From NCBI GenBank assembly GCA_934271255.1, contig CAKQQS010000007.1:1-64000 (forward strand): a stretch of 64,000 nt of DNA, written 5' to 3'. A program made the position numbers and the translations under genes. Source of the DNA: an uncultured Clostridia bacterium (GTDB lineage: Bacteria; Bacillota; Clostridia; Christensenellales; Borkfalkiaceae). Within the stretch, counting starts at the first letter, position 1. The number at the start of each line of letters is the position of its first letter. This document shows positions 24,779 through 33,512 of the stretch, piece after piece. The notes beneath the pieces were generated by a model. It was not told the origin of the DNA and did no database searches. It worked only from the letters and a program-made list of their open reading frames with translations.

Positions 24779-25487
24779 CGTTTTCCACCAACTCCATAAA
24801 CACGTCTTCAAGACTTTCGTTTTTGGTTACTTCTTTCATATCGCCCGTAACCACCAACTTGCCGTCTTTGATTATCGCGACTCTGTCGCAAAGTTTTTCC
24901 GCAACTTCCAGAACGTGCGTCGAAAAGAATATCGAACAACCGTTTTTGCACATTTCTTTCATTATTTCTTTGAGTTTGAACGTCGCGACGGGATCAAGCC
25001 CAACGAACGGTTCGTCCATAACGAGAAGTTTCGGTTCGTGAATGAGCGCGGATATAATGCAAAGTTTTTGACGCATGCCGTGAGAATAGGACGACGTAAG
25101 GTTGCCTAAACTCGGAGTCATCTCGAAAAGGTCGGCGTACTTTTTGATAAGTTCCGTTTTTTTGTCCGCTTTTACCCCGTACACGGAAGCGATAAAGTCA
25201 AGATATTGTATTCCCGTCAAATGGTTGTAAATGTCGGGGTTGTCGGGAATATACGCCGTGATTCGTTTAACTTCTATCGGGTTTTTTCTTATCGATTTGC
25301 CGTCGATAAGTATTTCGCCGTCGTTAAAATCGATAATGCCCGCTATCGCTTTTATCGTGGTCGATTTTCCCGCGCCGTTATGCCCGATAAACCCGAATAT
25401 CTCGCCGTCGTTCACGGTAAGACTTACGTCGTCTACCGCACGTTTTCCGCCCTTATATATCTTGGTAAGGTGTTTGATTTCTAACAT
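24771..25487 (-). CDS. ABC transporter ATP-binding protein
   Basis: The 238-residue product has every ABC ATPase motif: Walker A GHNGAGKST (35-43), a signature variant SYSHGMRQK, Walker B LLVMDEPFVGLDP and the switch histidine in STHVLE. It is of the CcmA/NatA exporter type. It powers the permease encoded downstream, with which it overlaps by 8 bases. AAGGGGA precedes ATG 25487. Confidence 0.95.
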   Translation of the reverse strand: MLEIKHLTKIYKGGKRAVDDVSLTVNDGEIFGFIGHNGAGKSTTIKAIAGIIDFNDGEILIDGKSIRKNPIEVKRITAYIPDNPDIYNHLTGIQYLDFIASVYGVKADKKTELIKKYADLFEMTPSLGNLTSSYSHGMRQKLCIISALIHEPKLLVMDEPFVGLDPVATFKLKEIMKEMCKNGCSIFFSTHVLEVAEKLCDRVAIIKDGKLVVTGDMKEVTKNESLEDVFMELVENDG

Positions 25488-25553
25488 AAATCCCCTTCAT
25501 AAAGTTTTAATTCTTTTTACATTATATATGAAAAACCGACCTATTGTCAATGA

Positions 25554-25590
25554 TTACAAAAAAATTACGGGGCGATTTTAATCAACCCCG
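25554..25590 (-). terminator. Terminator after the first InlB-repeat protein
   Basis: The imperfect stem CGGGGTTGATT / AATCGCCCCG (one bulge) is followed on the minus strand by TAATTTTTTT. Confidence 0.7.
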
Positions 25591-25611
25591 CATTTTATCG
25601 TTATTTCGTTT

Positions 25612-26541
25612 TTATTCCGCCGTTTCGTTTACAATCCATTTAGCGTACATCGTTTTAACTTCCGTCGTAGGCGTCATTTGGTTATCCCATTCGGTTACGC
25701 AGGTATCTTCCATATACCAGCCGTCGAAAGTATACCCTTCTCTCGTCGGATTTGTGGGTAACACGAATACCGTGTTTTCGTCTTGTATAAGGTCTATCCA
25801 GTATATTCCCTCGTTCGGCGCGCCCTCGTAATTGAAATTAAACACGTAGTTGGGCGTTACAAGGTTTTGCACGTACTCTTCCACGGCTTCCGTCGACGGT
25901 GTTCCAAAAGTTCCGTATTGTTCGACAACCATATCGTAATGCTTTTGCGGTACAATTGCTAAAACATAGTCCAATGAGTCATACAATGTTAAAACCTTCC
26001 CGTTAAATAATTCTCCGCTGTCGTGTGCACCTTTTTCCGCTTCCAAATTAGGAACCACTAATTGAAATCTTCCTTCATAAAAAGCCGATTCCCTTGCTGC
26101 AAGGACCTTACTACCATACATTGTTTTGATAGTATACGGAAGATATATCTTCTTTTTATTTTTCCAAGATTTGGGTGCAATGGTGTTATTTGTATAACCA
26201 CCTGTCATTCCTCGATCGTCAAAGGTACCTAATGCCACAACTTTATACTCGCCGTTTTTAATCGTTTCCGGTATTACTATTATTTCCGAATCGTCGTTCG
26301 TCGGCGGAATGTAATTCCCCGTATCTTTATCAATCGTACCAAAAACCATATTACATACATAAGCAGTCTTGTTTTCTTTTTTGCAAACGTACCTTACGTT
26401 ATTTTCATAACAATAAAAATATTTCGTTTTCGGATCGTTCTCGTCACCTGTGCAAACAAAAGCGAACAGCATAGGAAATACGCACGCACAAACGAGTATC
26501 GCCACAAATAACAGTGAAAATAATTTGTTTCTTTTTTTCAT
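25612..26541 (-). CDS. Secreted protein with C-terminal InlB-type (Listeria-Bacteroides) repeat, copy 1
   Basis: The product is 309 residues. A signal peptide (residues 1-28) is followed by a domain of unknown function with several cysteines (YFYCYENNVRYVCKK) and a beta-rich middle (IIVIPETIKNGEYKVVALG). The C-terminal 70 residues are an InlB B-repeat with the GYTFDGWY signature and end in MYAKW. Such repeats are found on adhesins and other exported proteins. It is a clear paralogue of the product of 29146-30093, most alike in the last 90 residues. No wall anchor is visible. It has a strong promoter of its own. Confidence 0.85.
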   Translation of the reverse strand: MKKRNKLFSLLFVAILVCACVFPMLFAFVCTGDENDPKTKYFYCYENNVRYVCKKENKTAYVCNMVFGTIDKDTGNYIPPTNDDSEIIVIPETIKNGEYKVVALGTFDDRGMTGGYTNNTIAPKSWKNKKKIYLPYTIKTMYGSKVLAARESAFYEGRFQLVVPNLEAEKGAHDSGELFNGKVLTLYDSLDYVLAIVPQKHYDMVVEQYGTFGTPSTEAVEEYVQNLVTPNYVFNFNYEGAPNEGIYWIDLIQDENTVFVLPTNPTREGYTFDGWYMEDTCVTEWDNQMTPTTEVKTMYAKWIVNETAE

Positions 26542-26598
26542 TTTTTACCCCTCCGACACTTTTCAAGACGATATATGTTTTTACACATATACAAATAG

Positions 26599-26626
26599 AT
26601 TATACTATATATTATGCGTTTGTCAA
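26599..26626 (-). promoter_or_regulatory. Promoter of the first InlB-repeat gene
   Basis: On the minus strand, perfect TTGACA and TATAAT are separated by 16 bases. The leader is about 50 bases and the ribosome binding site is GGAGGGG. Confidence 0.75.
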
Positions 26627-26726
26627 TATTTATTTGAATATTTTTATATATATCTTTGTCGAACATTGTCGATTTTGCATAAAATCATAATTATACAACA
26701 TAAACACATCGTTATTCGTATTGTTC

Positions 26727-26750
26727 GGGAGCCGACATTTGTCGGCTCCC
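26727..26750 (-). terminator. Hairpin after the lipase-like gene
   Basis: A 10-bp perfect stem (GGGAGCCGAC / GTCGGCTCCC) lies 9 bases past the stop. The U tail is poor on both strands, so this may be an RNA 3'-end stabiliser rather than a strong terminator. Confidence 0.55.
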
Positions 26751-26758
26751 TTATTCGT

Positions 26759-28903
26759 TTAATTGTTGCTATTGTATATTCTTACTGTCATTTTTATGTT
26801 CCTGCAATACCAGTCGTCGTTTTGTCTTCCGCTTGCAGTGTATCTTATAACAATTACGCCGTCGCTGAAATTATTTAAGAACAGATCGAAATCGGCGATA
26901 AGAGTATAACTCCACGTCGTATCTTTTACGCCCGAGCCGTGTTCTGTTCTAACTTGCCCCAAATGTTGGGTACCCGACGTTGCGGAAGTACTGAATATAG
27001 AAACCCATTGATATCCGTCGTCGCCCTCTTTAACGTCTCCGCTTAAAGTTATGGCAATCTTATTGTACGTTGACGGAAGAGAGTTAAAGTTCAAATCCAT
27101 ACAGCATTGATTAAAGAACCAGTTCAACTCGATTTCGTCGTAATCGTTGTTCATATAACCGTCGTCGGTAAGAACGCTTGCCCCCTTGTCAGAACGTACT
27201 ATAACCACGTCCGAACGTATATCTCTGCCGTCGGCAACAACCTGCTTTTTATTTACGGGTGTCATAGCGGTATTTTCACCGTCCGTTACCCTTTCGTATG
27301 CGCCTAATTCGATTGCTTCGTGAGTTTCCGTCGTACTATTACCGTAAACTATTTCGTTTACGAAGAAAGGATCTCTCGTTTCGAGATTGTGAACTATCGG
27401 CATGTTGGGTTGTGCAAACTTATACGCCTGAATATTGTTTATGTCCGTTCCGAAACTCTTGCAATATGTGTTTTCCGCAAACCCTCTGTAACTTACTCCT
27501 TCGTAGATTCTGCCGATTTGAGAGTTTAAACTCACCATCAAATCGTCGTAAAGGAACAAACTCCCTTCGTCGTTGCCGTTTTCGTTATGACGAATAGCCT
27601 CCAACAGAACCTCTTTGACAAGTGCCGTCGTTACCGTGTAATACTCCCTGTTTTCATCGTCTTCGGCAAACGTTGCGTTAACCATATCGTTAATAGCGGA
27701 AGCGACACTGCCCGAAGCCTTCGTTACGCCGAGCAAAAATATTCCGCGTTGCAAAATCGTTATCTGATTCGCTATTTCTTCACCGGTCATGTTTATACCC
27801 TGCAAATATTCGCCATACGTCCTTACCGCTTGTTTTATAAAGTTGATACGCGAATAACCGCCTAATATTTTAAGTTTAATATCTGAATACTTTGTATCGT
27901 AATTATTGTTCCAACGCGTTACCATATCGTTTTGCACGAATTCGTCTTGTATGTTCACAAAAGCGTCTTTTTCATTATATTTTTTTACATAATCACCACC
28001 ACCCATAATGGTATCTACAAGAAACTTAATCTTACCGAAGTTGGAGCCGAAATAGGGCGTACCTATACTGGTTAAAGAAGCAACCAACTCGGGGTACGCC
28101 ATTGCGAACGCAAGGTTTGTAAGTCCGCCTCTGCTATGTCCTATAAGGTTGACTTTCGGATAAATACCGTTTGACTTTCTCTTTAAAATGTCGATTATCG
28201 GCATTAACAAACTGCACAACGCATCAAAGTCTTCTTCATTACTTAATTCTATTGTATCGCCGTCTTCGTCTTTTGCCCTCTCTAAATCATAAACAAGTAT
28301 TAAATGTTTTGTGGGATCAAGCAACAAAGGCGACATATACAATGCTCCGAACGTATGCGTCATAAAATAACTGTTATTAAAATATCTTATACTACCGTCG
28401 TCATTTTGTGCTAATTTTCCGTCAATTAAAGAATAGTCGTATGTATTTACACCATTCGTTCGGGTTACTTCTACTCTACCTATCGCAACCTGATTACCGA
28501 TAGCGTTCGATTTACAGCGCAATCTTTCTATAAGAGAGAACTCGTCGTAAGCAAAATGCGATTCGTGCGGAGTTTCTTTTGATATGTCGTTACTCCAAAC
28601 TCTCGCGTCGCTACCCATCCCGTGAGTGAGTACCGTTATCATCGGGTATGCGGAAAATTGCGCGTCTGCGGGGAAAGCGTTTCTATACGCATAGTACGTA
28701 CTGCTCCCGGTAATATCCGGTAGCGCCGTATGCGCGCCCGGTCCTTCCGACGAACTTTCCGTGCCGACTTCTTCGCCAACGTTCTGCGAAACTTCCGCAT
28801 CGGCATAAGCCTTTTTGTTCACGTTTGTAAGAACACAAACGCTTGTCGCCGTTATAAACAGCGCGAGTAAAATTACAACTACTTTTTTCAATCTTCCCGT
28901 CAT
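26759..28903 (-). CDS. Exported alpha/beta-hydrolase (lipase/esterase-like)
   Basis: The product is 714 residues from ATG 28903, which has AAGGGG upstream; a longer TTG reading starts before that site. The signal peptide ends near KKAYADA. An alpha/beta-hydrolase domain follows, with an oxyanion-type strand (ITVLTHGMGSD) and the nucleophile elbow LIGHSRGGLTN (Ser about 257). The surrounding sequence (FAMAYPELVASLTSIGTPYFGSN) is as in triacylglycerol lipase and PGAP1-like folds. The last 250 residues are beta-rich, have no recognised domain and could bind substrate. Flanking genes encode two paralogous secreted proteins, suggesting a shared surface function. Confidence 0.83.
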   Translation of the reverse strand: MTGRLKKVVVILLALFITATSVCVLTNVNKKAYADAEVSQNVGEEVGTESSSEGPGAHTALPDITGSSTYYAYRNAFPADAQFSAYPMITVLTHGMGSDARVWSNDISKETPHESHFAYDEFSLIERLRCKSNAIGNQVAIGRVEVTRTNGVNTYDYSLIDGKLAQNDDGSIRYFNNSYFMTHTFGALYMSPLLLDPTKHLILVYDLERAKDEDGDTIELSNEEDFDALCSLLMPIIDILKRKSNGIYPKVNLIGHSRGGLTNLAFAMAYPELVASLTSIGTPYFGSNFGKIKFLVDTIMGGGDYVKKYNEKDAFVNIQDEFVQNDMVTRWNNNYDTKYSDIKLKILGGYSRINFIKQAVRTYGEYLQGINMTGEEIANQITILQRGIFLLGVTKASGSVASAINDMVNATFAEDDENREYYTVTTALVKEVLLEAIRHNENGNDEGSLFLYDDLMVSLNSQIGRIYEGVSYRGFAENTYCKSFGTDINNIQAYKFAQPNMPIVHNLETRDPFFVNEIVYGNSTTETHEAIELGAYERVTDGENTAMTPVNKKQVVADGRDIRSDVVIVRSDKGASVLTDDGYMNNDYDEIELNWFFNQCCMDLNFNSLPSTYNKIAITLSGDVKEGDDGYQWVSIFSTSATSGTQHLGQVRTEHGSGVKDTTWSYTLIADFDLFLNNFSDGVIVIRYTASGRQNDDWYCRNIKMTVRIYNSNN

Positions 28904-28953
28904 CACTGCTACCCCTTTGTATTTTTTTTCGGGCAATTTTATTACCCGATTCG

Positions 28954-28982
28954 ATTGTATAACCGAATATGCACGGCGTCAA
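28954..28982 (-). promoter_or_regulatory. Promoter of the lipase-like gene
   Basis: On the minus strand TTGACG and TACAAT are separated by 17 bases. The leader contains a small hairpin (CGGGTAAT / ATTGCCCG, 28930-28948). Confidence 0.6.
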
Positions 28983-29107
28983 CAGCGAATTGTGACAAAT
29001 ATTATCGAATATTATCTTATTTTATCAAAAGTTAGTTTTTTATCATATTATTTTGCCGAAATCAAAAGAACGAAATCCGAAAACGTCATCGATTTTTATT
29101 AAAAATT

Positions 29108-29133
29108 AAAGGGCAGATGAAAATCTGCCCTTT
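29108..29133 (-). terminator. Terminator after the second InlB-repeat protein
   Basis: An 11-bp perfect stem (AAAGGGCAGAT / ATCTGCCCTTT) is followed on the minus strand by AATTTTTAAT. Confidence 0.8.
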
Positions 29134-29145
29134 GAGTTACAATTA

Positions 29146-30093
29146 TTATTTAGCCGTTTCTTCGCTTTCTGTCGGTTGTTCCGTTTCTACGGGTACCCAT
29201 TTAGCGTACATCGTTTTAACTTCCGTCGTAGGCGTCATTTGATTATCCCATTCGTTTTCAAGGCTTTCTTCCGTGTACCACCCGCCGAACGTATACCCTC
29301 CTCTCGTCGGAACGGTCGGCAATACGTACGGCGTGTTTTCGTCGACTATCAAATCTATCCAGTAGATTCCTTCGTTCGGTGCGCCTTCATAATTGAAATT
29401 AAACACGTAGTTTGGCGTCGTTATGTTTTCAACGCCCGTTTCTTTCAGCCTTTTTTGATATTCTTCCGTTATTTCTTTATTCAACTCTTCAAGCACAAGG
29501 TCGTAGTGCTTTTGCGGCACCACCCCGCAAAGATATTTATCCGGAACGAAGAACATATCCCCTTTAAAATAGGTATAAAATGTTTCTTTAAGATTAGACC
29601 ATTTTTGTTTTGAGCCTAAATTCGGCACAATAGCCAACATTCTCCCGTCATAATACGCCACTTCTCCGGATTTAAGACTCTGTAAGTAATGCATATTCCA
29701 CATAGTATAAGGGAAATATATTTTCTTTATATTTTTCCACGACCGGGGAGCAACAGAGCCTAGAAACGGTGATAAAACTGGGGTCTCCAAACCGACGACC
29801 TTATACTGCCCGTCTTTAACCGTTTCGGGTATCACTATCGTTTCTATATTTTCGTCAAAATCATACGAAGAAACGTATTTTTGCAGATCTTTATCATAAA
29901 TAGTTCTATATATTTCGTATACATACGCTTCATTGCTCTTTTTTAAACATCTATACTTCACGTCGTCTTCAAAGCAATACTCTAACCATTCTGAACTATT
30001 GTGTTTAAAAATAGTACACCCGAACGTTATAGAACATATAGAAACGCAGTATAGTATTAAAACAAAAAAAACAACTCTTTTCTTACTAATCAT
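29146..30093 (-). CDS. Secreted protein with C-terminal InlB-type repeat, copy 2
   Basis: The product is 315 residues from ATG 30093, chosen because AGGAGGGG lies seven bases upstream. It has a signal peptide, then a cysteine-containing domain (WLEYCFEDDVKYRCLKK), a beta-rich middle (ETIVIPETVKDGQYKVVGLE) and the InlB B-repeat (GYTFGGWYTEE, ending MYAKW). Domain order matches the 25612-26541 protein throughout, with a near-identical segment TPNYVFNFNYEGAPNEGIYW in both. The two look like a duplication flanking the lipase gene. The function is unknown. Confidence 0.85.
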   Translation of the reverse strand: MISKKRVVFFVLILYCVSICSITFGCTIFKHNSSEWLEYCFEDDVKYRCLKKSNEAYVYEIYRTIYDKDLQKYVSSYDFDENIETIVIPETVKDGQYKVVGLETPVLSPFLGSVAPRSWKNIKKIYFPYTMWNMHYLQSLKSGEVAYYDGRMLAIVPNLGSKQKWSNLKETFYTYFKGDMFFVPDKYLCGVVPQKHYDLVLEELNKEITEEYQKRLKETGVENITTPNYVFNFNYEGAPNEGIYWIDLIVDENTPYVLPTVPTRGGYTFGGWYTEESLENEWDNQMTPTTEVKTMYAKWVPVETEQPTESEETAK

Positions 30094-30207
30094 TGCCTTT
30101 CCCCTCCTATTCACTATATATTCTTATAGTTATTTTTATATTACGACAACGCCAAATATGGTTTTTATACGTTGCTTATTATATCGTCTTTGACCACCTA
30201 CTATATT

Positions 30208-30236
30208 ATTATACACCTATATTAGGTCTATGTCAA
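30208..30236 (-). promoter_or_regulatory. Perfect-consensus promoter of the second InlB-repeat gene
   Basis: On the minus strand TTGACA-N17-TATAAT matches consensus exactly. The palindrome ACCTA-ATA-TAGGT sits inside the spacer (30216-30228) and is a candidate repressor site. The leader is about 110 bases. Confidence 0.75.
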
Positions 30237-30332
30237 TACCCTTTTTACGCCGAGCGTTTTAACTTACAAAAAGGCGGGTTACGGTTGTCGGTTTTTGCGT
30301 TTTCGGTATGCGATTTATAAGGCGCGATATAA

Positions 30333-30362
30333 AAAATGCGGAGATAAAACTCTCCGCATTTT
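30333..30362 (-). terminator. Terminator after the PfkB-family kinase gene
   Basis: A 12-bp perfect stem (AAAATGCGGAGA / TCTCCGCATTTT) with a 6-base loop is followed on the minus strand by TTTATATCG. Confidence 0.85.
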
Positions 30363-30373
30363 TATTACAGTCG

Positions 30374-31297
30374 TTATAGTCGTTCGACTTTTACTTTTTC
30401 GTATATTTCGTCGTACTTGTTTTTATAAAACAAATTACTGCCCGAAGTCGTTACCGCCGCAGTGCCTGCGGATACCGCCATTTTTAACAGTTCTTCTTCG
30501 TCTACGCCGCGTTTTATCGCAACCGCCGCCGCCGATAACATTGCATCCCCCGCGCCGACCGTCGAGTTGACCGCGACGTTCATACTCTTTGAATATAACT
30601 GTTTGTTGCCGTTTGTGTAAATCGCTCCGTCTACGCCCAAAGAAACGATTACCGCTTTCGCGCCCAAATCGATAAGTTTGTGCGCGCTGTCGATAATGTC
30701 TTTCTTCGAGTTCATAGTCCTGCCGAACACGTTTTCGAGTTCGCTTAAATTAGGCTTTATCAAGTCTATTCCGCATTTCAACGCTTCTAATAAGTTGTCT
30801 TTTTCCGTGTCGCAAAGTTTTATCGCGTTGTTCCCTACGCTTTCGAACACTCGTCTGTACAGCACGGGATTGACGCCTTTGGGTAAACTCCCGCTCATGA
30901 CGACGATTTCCGCGTCGCGCGACAATTCTTTCACCTTGTCTACCAGCGCGGTTTGTCTGTCTTCGTCAACACGTTCGCCCGAGTCGTTTATCTCGGTCAG
31001 CATAGACTTTTTGTCGATGATTTTATAGTTTACTCTGACGCTTCCTTTACTGTACACGAAGTCGGGTTTTACACCTTCTTTTATAAGCGATTGCTCAAAC
31101 AAAGCCCCGTCGTTTTCAAACATAAATCCGCTTGCGGTTACGTTTTCGCCAAGCCTTGCCGCGCCTACCGCGACGTTTAACGCTTTGCCCGAGTAATTGA
31201 TAATTTTGCTGTCTATTCTGTTCAGTTTGCCTACGTTTAAATTATCTAACTCCATCGTGCAGTCTATACACGGGTTAGGACATACGCTTAATATCAT
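30374..31297 (-). CDS. fruK: 1-phosphofructokinase / PfkB-family sugar-phosphate kinase
   Basis: The product is 307 residues. It opens with MILSVCPNPCIDCTM, typical of the FruK/LacC branch, and has the substrate motif GKALNVAVGAARLG, the first-half glycine motif VVMSGSLPKGV and the catalytic anion-hole motif NSTVGAGDAMLSA near residue 245. It phosphorylates fructose-1-phosphate, tagatose-6-phosphate or a related sugar phosphate; sequence does not settle which. No fructose PTS genes are adjacent. It follows the EF-G-like gene after 16 bases and is probably co-transcribed with it. Confidence 0.85.
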   Translation of the reverse strand: MILSVCPNPCIDCTMELDNLNVGKLNRIDSKIINYSGKALNVAVGAARLGENVTASGFMFENDGALFEQSLIKEGVKPDFVYSKGSVRVNYKIIDKKSMLTEINDSGERVDEDRQTALVDKVKELSRDAEIVVMSGSLPKGVNPVLYRRVFESVGNNAIKLCDTEKDNLLEALKCGIDLIKPNLSELENVFGRTMNSKKDIIDSAHKLIDLGAKAVIVSLGVDGAIYTNGNKQLYSKSMNVAVNSTVGAGDAMLSAAAVAIKRGVDEEELLKMAVSAGTAAVTTSGSNLFYKNKYDEIYEKVKVERL

Positions 31298-31313
31298 TCA
31301 GTTTCTCCGTTTA

Positions 31314-33374
31314 TTATTTTTTTGCGTTTTTGATTATCTCTTCGCTCTTTTCAAACGGGACTTCTTCGTATCTTACGAATTTTTCTACGTACGCGCCCCT
31401 GCCCTGAGTCATACCGCGCAGGTCTATCGCGTATTTTGCCATTTCGACCTTAGGTACTTCCGCAGTCAATACTTGCTTGCCTTCTACCGTTTCCATGCCC
31501 GTAATTCTGCCGCGACGTTTGTTGAAGTCGCCTATTACGTCCCCCGTATACGCGTCGGGTACGGTAACCTTTACTTCGTCGACGGGTTCTAATATAACGG
31601 GTTTTGCTTTGGGCATCGCTTCGTCGTAACTGAGTTTCGCCGCGCATACGAAAGATATTTCGTTACTGTCTACGGGGTGGCTCGATCCGTCGTAAAGCGT
31701 GCATTTTACGTTAACTACGGGGAATCCCGCAAGCACGCCCGATTTCATCGCTTCTCTGAGTCCTTTGTCTACCGCGGGAATAAAGTTTCTCGGTACCGCG
31801 CCGCCGACTACCGCGTCTACGAATTCGTATTCGCCGTCCGCCGCGCCCGGTTCGAATCTTACTTCTACGTCGCCGAATTGTCCCGAACCGCCGTTCTGAC
31901 GTTTATGCCTGCCCCTTGCAGAAGCCGTGCCTTTTATCGTTTCTCTGTACGCGATTTTGGGTTCTTTGAGTTCAGCGTCTACGCCGAATTTCGCTTTCAG
32001 TTTCTTGCAAAGAACTTTAAGTTGAGTTTCGCCTTGTCCTTTTACTACCGTTTCGCCCGTCATCGGGTCTTTTTCGATTTTAAAGGACATATCTTCTTCG
32101 GCAAGTTTGTAGAATCCTTGGAAAACCTTGTCTTCTTCGTCGTGTTTAGCGGCGGCTATCGCCATAGCAAGGTTCGGTTCTTCAAATTGAAGTTGCGGAT
32201 ACGTTACCTTGTTGCCTTCCTGATAAAGCGTATCGCCCGTTTTGACGGAAGCCATTTTCGCCACCGCTCCTATGTCGCCCGCGCACAGTTCCGCAACCGT
32301 TTCTTGTTTCTTGCCTTTCAATATATAAAGTTGGTTTATTCTTTCCTTGTCGCCCGTTCTGCCGTTTATAACCGTCATACCGCTTTGCATTACGCCCGAA
32401 TATATCCTGACTATGCTCAACTTTCCTACGAACGGATCGGCTATCGTCTTGAAAACCTGTCCGCTGAACGGCGCGTCTTCGTCGCAATAAACGTTTATAG
32501 GATTGCCGTCTTTATCGAGCGCGACTACGTCCGTTCTGTCTATCGGAGCGGGCATAAGGTCTACTATTTCGTTAAGCAAGTTGATAACGCCCCTGTTGTA
32601 AAGCGCGCAACCCGAAACGATGGGTATACAACTGCCTTTGATGATACCTTTTTTGACACCGAAAATCACGTCGTCGCCCGTCAATACGCCGTCCATGAAA
32701 TATTTTTCCATCAACGTGTCGTCGTTTTCCGCCGCCGTTTCCATAACTTCGACTCTCATCACTTCGACGTCGCCCGACATACCGGACGGTATTTCGATTT
32801 GTTTCGCGCCGTTGTCGATAAACTCGAACGCTTTGCCGGAAATCAAACTTACGTACCCTTGCATTTTGCCGTTTTCCATAATAGGCGCCTGAATGGGAGC
32901 GAGTTTTTTGCCGTACTTTTCGCGCAATGCCGAAACGGTACCCGTATAATCGGCGTTATCTTTATCCATACCGTTGATAAAAATTATCATCGGTTTTCTT
33001 CTCTTCAAACAATATTCTATCGTCTTTTCCGCGCCGACCGTTATCTGACCGTTCGCGTCCATAACGAGAACAGCCCCCGCGCACGCGGTGAGAGCCGCCG
33101 TTTCTTCGCCCGAGAAATCCAAAAATCCCGGAACGTCGATTATATTTATCTTCGTATTTTCCCAAACGACGGACGCAATCGAAAGAGATATGCTCATCTT
33201 TCTTGCTATTTCTTCTCCGTCGTAGTCCATGACGGTGTTGCCGTTTGCAACGGTGCCTTGTCTTTCGATGGCTTTGCCGTTAAACAGCATCGCTTCCGCG
33301 AGCGTGGTTTTGCCTTCGCCGAAATTACCGACTATGGCGATGTTTCTGATGTTGTTGCCGCTAAATCTTGCCAT
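31314..33374 (-). CDS. EF-G-like translational GTPase (EF-G2/FusA2 type)
   Basis: The 686-residue product has the five-domain EF-G layout. The GTPase motifs deviate from classic EF-G: G1 is GNFGEGKTT, G3 is DVPGFLDF (the catalytic histidine after PG is Phe) and G4 is NGMD instead of NKMD. The C-terminal domains are normal, including GRHKRQNGGSGQFGDVEV of domain IV and GRGAYVEKF. Such proteins are paralogues of the housekeeping EF-G with a still unclear role. The G3 change suggests slow or ribosome-independent GTP turnover; this is inference. It is co-transcribed with the PfkB kinase. Confidence 0.88.
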   Translation of the reverse strand: MARFSGNNIRNIAIVGNFGEGKTTLAEAMLFNGKAIERQGTVANGNTVMDYDGEEIARKMSISLSIASVVWENTKINIIDVPGFLDFSGEETAALTACAGAVLVMDANGQITVGAEKTIEYCLKRRKPMIIFINGMDKDNADYTGTVSALREKYGKKLAPIQAPIMENGKMQGYVSLISGKAFEFIDNGAKQIEIPSGMSGDVEVMRVEVMETAAENDDTLMEKYFMDGVLTGDDVIFGVKKGIIKGSCIPIVSGCALYNRGVINLLNEIVDLMPAPIDRTDVVALDKDGNPINVYCDEDAPFSGQVFKTIADPFVGKLSIVRIYSGVMQSGMTVINGRTGDKERINQLYILKGKKQETVAELCAGDIGAVAKMASVKTGDTLYQEGNKVTYPQLQFEEPNLAMAIAAAKHDEEDKVFQGFYKLAEEDMSFKIEKDPMTGETVVKGQGETQLKVLCKKLKAKFGVDAELKEPKIAYRETIKGTASARGRHKRQNGGSGQFGDVEVRFEPGAADGEYEFVDAVVGGAVPRNFIPAVDKGLREAMKSGVLAGFPVVNVKCTLYDGSSHPVDSNEISFVCAAKLSYDEAMPKAKPVILEPVDEVKVTVPDAYTGDVIGDFNKRRGRITGMETVEGKQVLTAEVPKVEMAKYAIDLRGMTQGRGAYVEKFVRYEEVPFEKSEEIIKNAKK

Positions 33375-33420
33375 ATTGTTTCCCCTTTAATCCACTGTCG
33401 TGGTTTATTTCGTTAGTAAC

Positions 33421-33455
33421 ATTATAACCTATTTGTAAACCGTTTTCAATAGGTT
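33421..33455 (-). promoter_or_regulatory. Promoter of the EF-G-like gene with overlapping inverted repeat
   Basis: On the minus strand TTGAAA and TATAAT are separated by 17 bases (33421-33449). The perfect inverted repeat AACCTATT-N14-AATAGGTT (33426-33433 and 33448-33455) spans the -35 and spacer and is a likely operator. Confidence 0.7.
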
Positions 33456-33471
33456 TTTCAAAAAACAATGC

Positions 33472-33500
33472 AAAAAAATAGCGGTATTTTACTACCGCTA
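33472..33500 (-). terminator. spoIVA terminator
   Basis: An 8-bp perfect stem (TAGCGGTA / TACCGCTA) is followed on the minus strand by seven U. Confidence 0.85.
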
Positions 33501-33512
33501 CCTTTATTTCGC

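Noticed and set aside
28904..28936. Longer TTG start for the lipase-like protein
   Set aside because: It would include the AAGGGG ribosome binding site and put extra polar residues before a normal signal peptide.
31677..33416. 579-codon plus-strand frame opposite the EF-G-like gene
   Set aside because: Shadow created by codon bias (few TTA, CTA or TCA codons in the real gene). No motif and no start signal.
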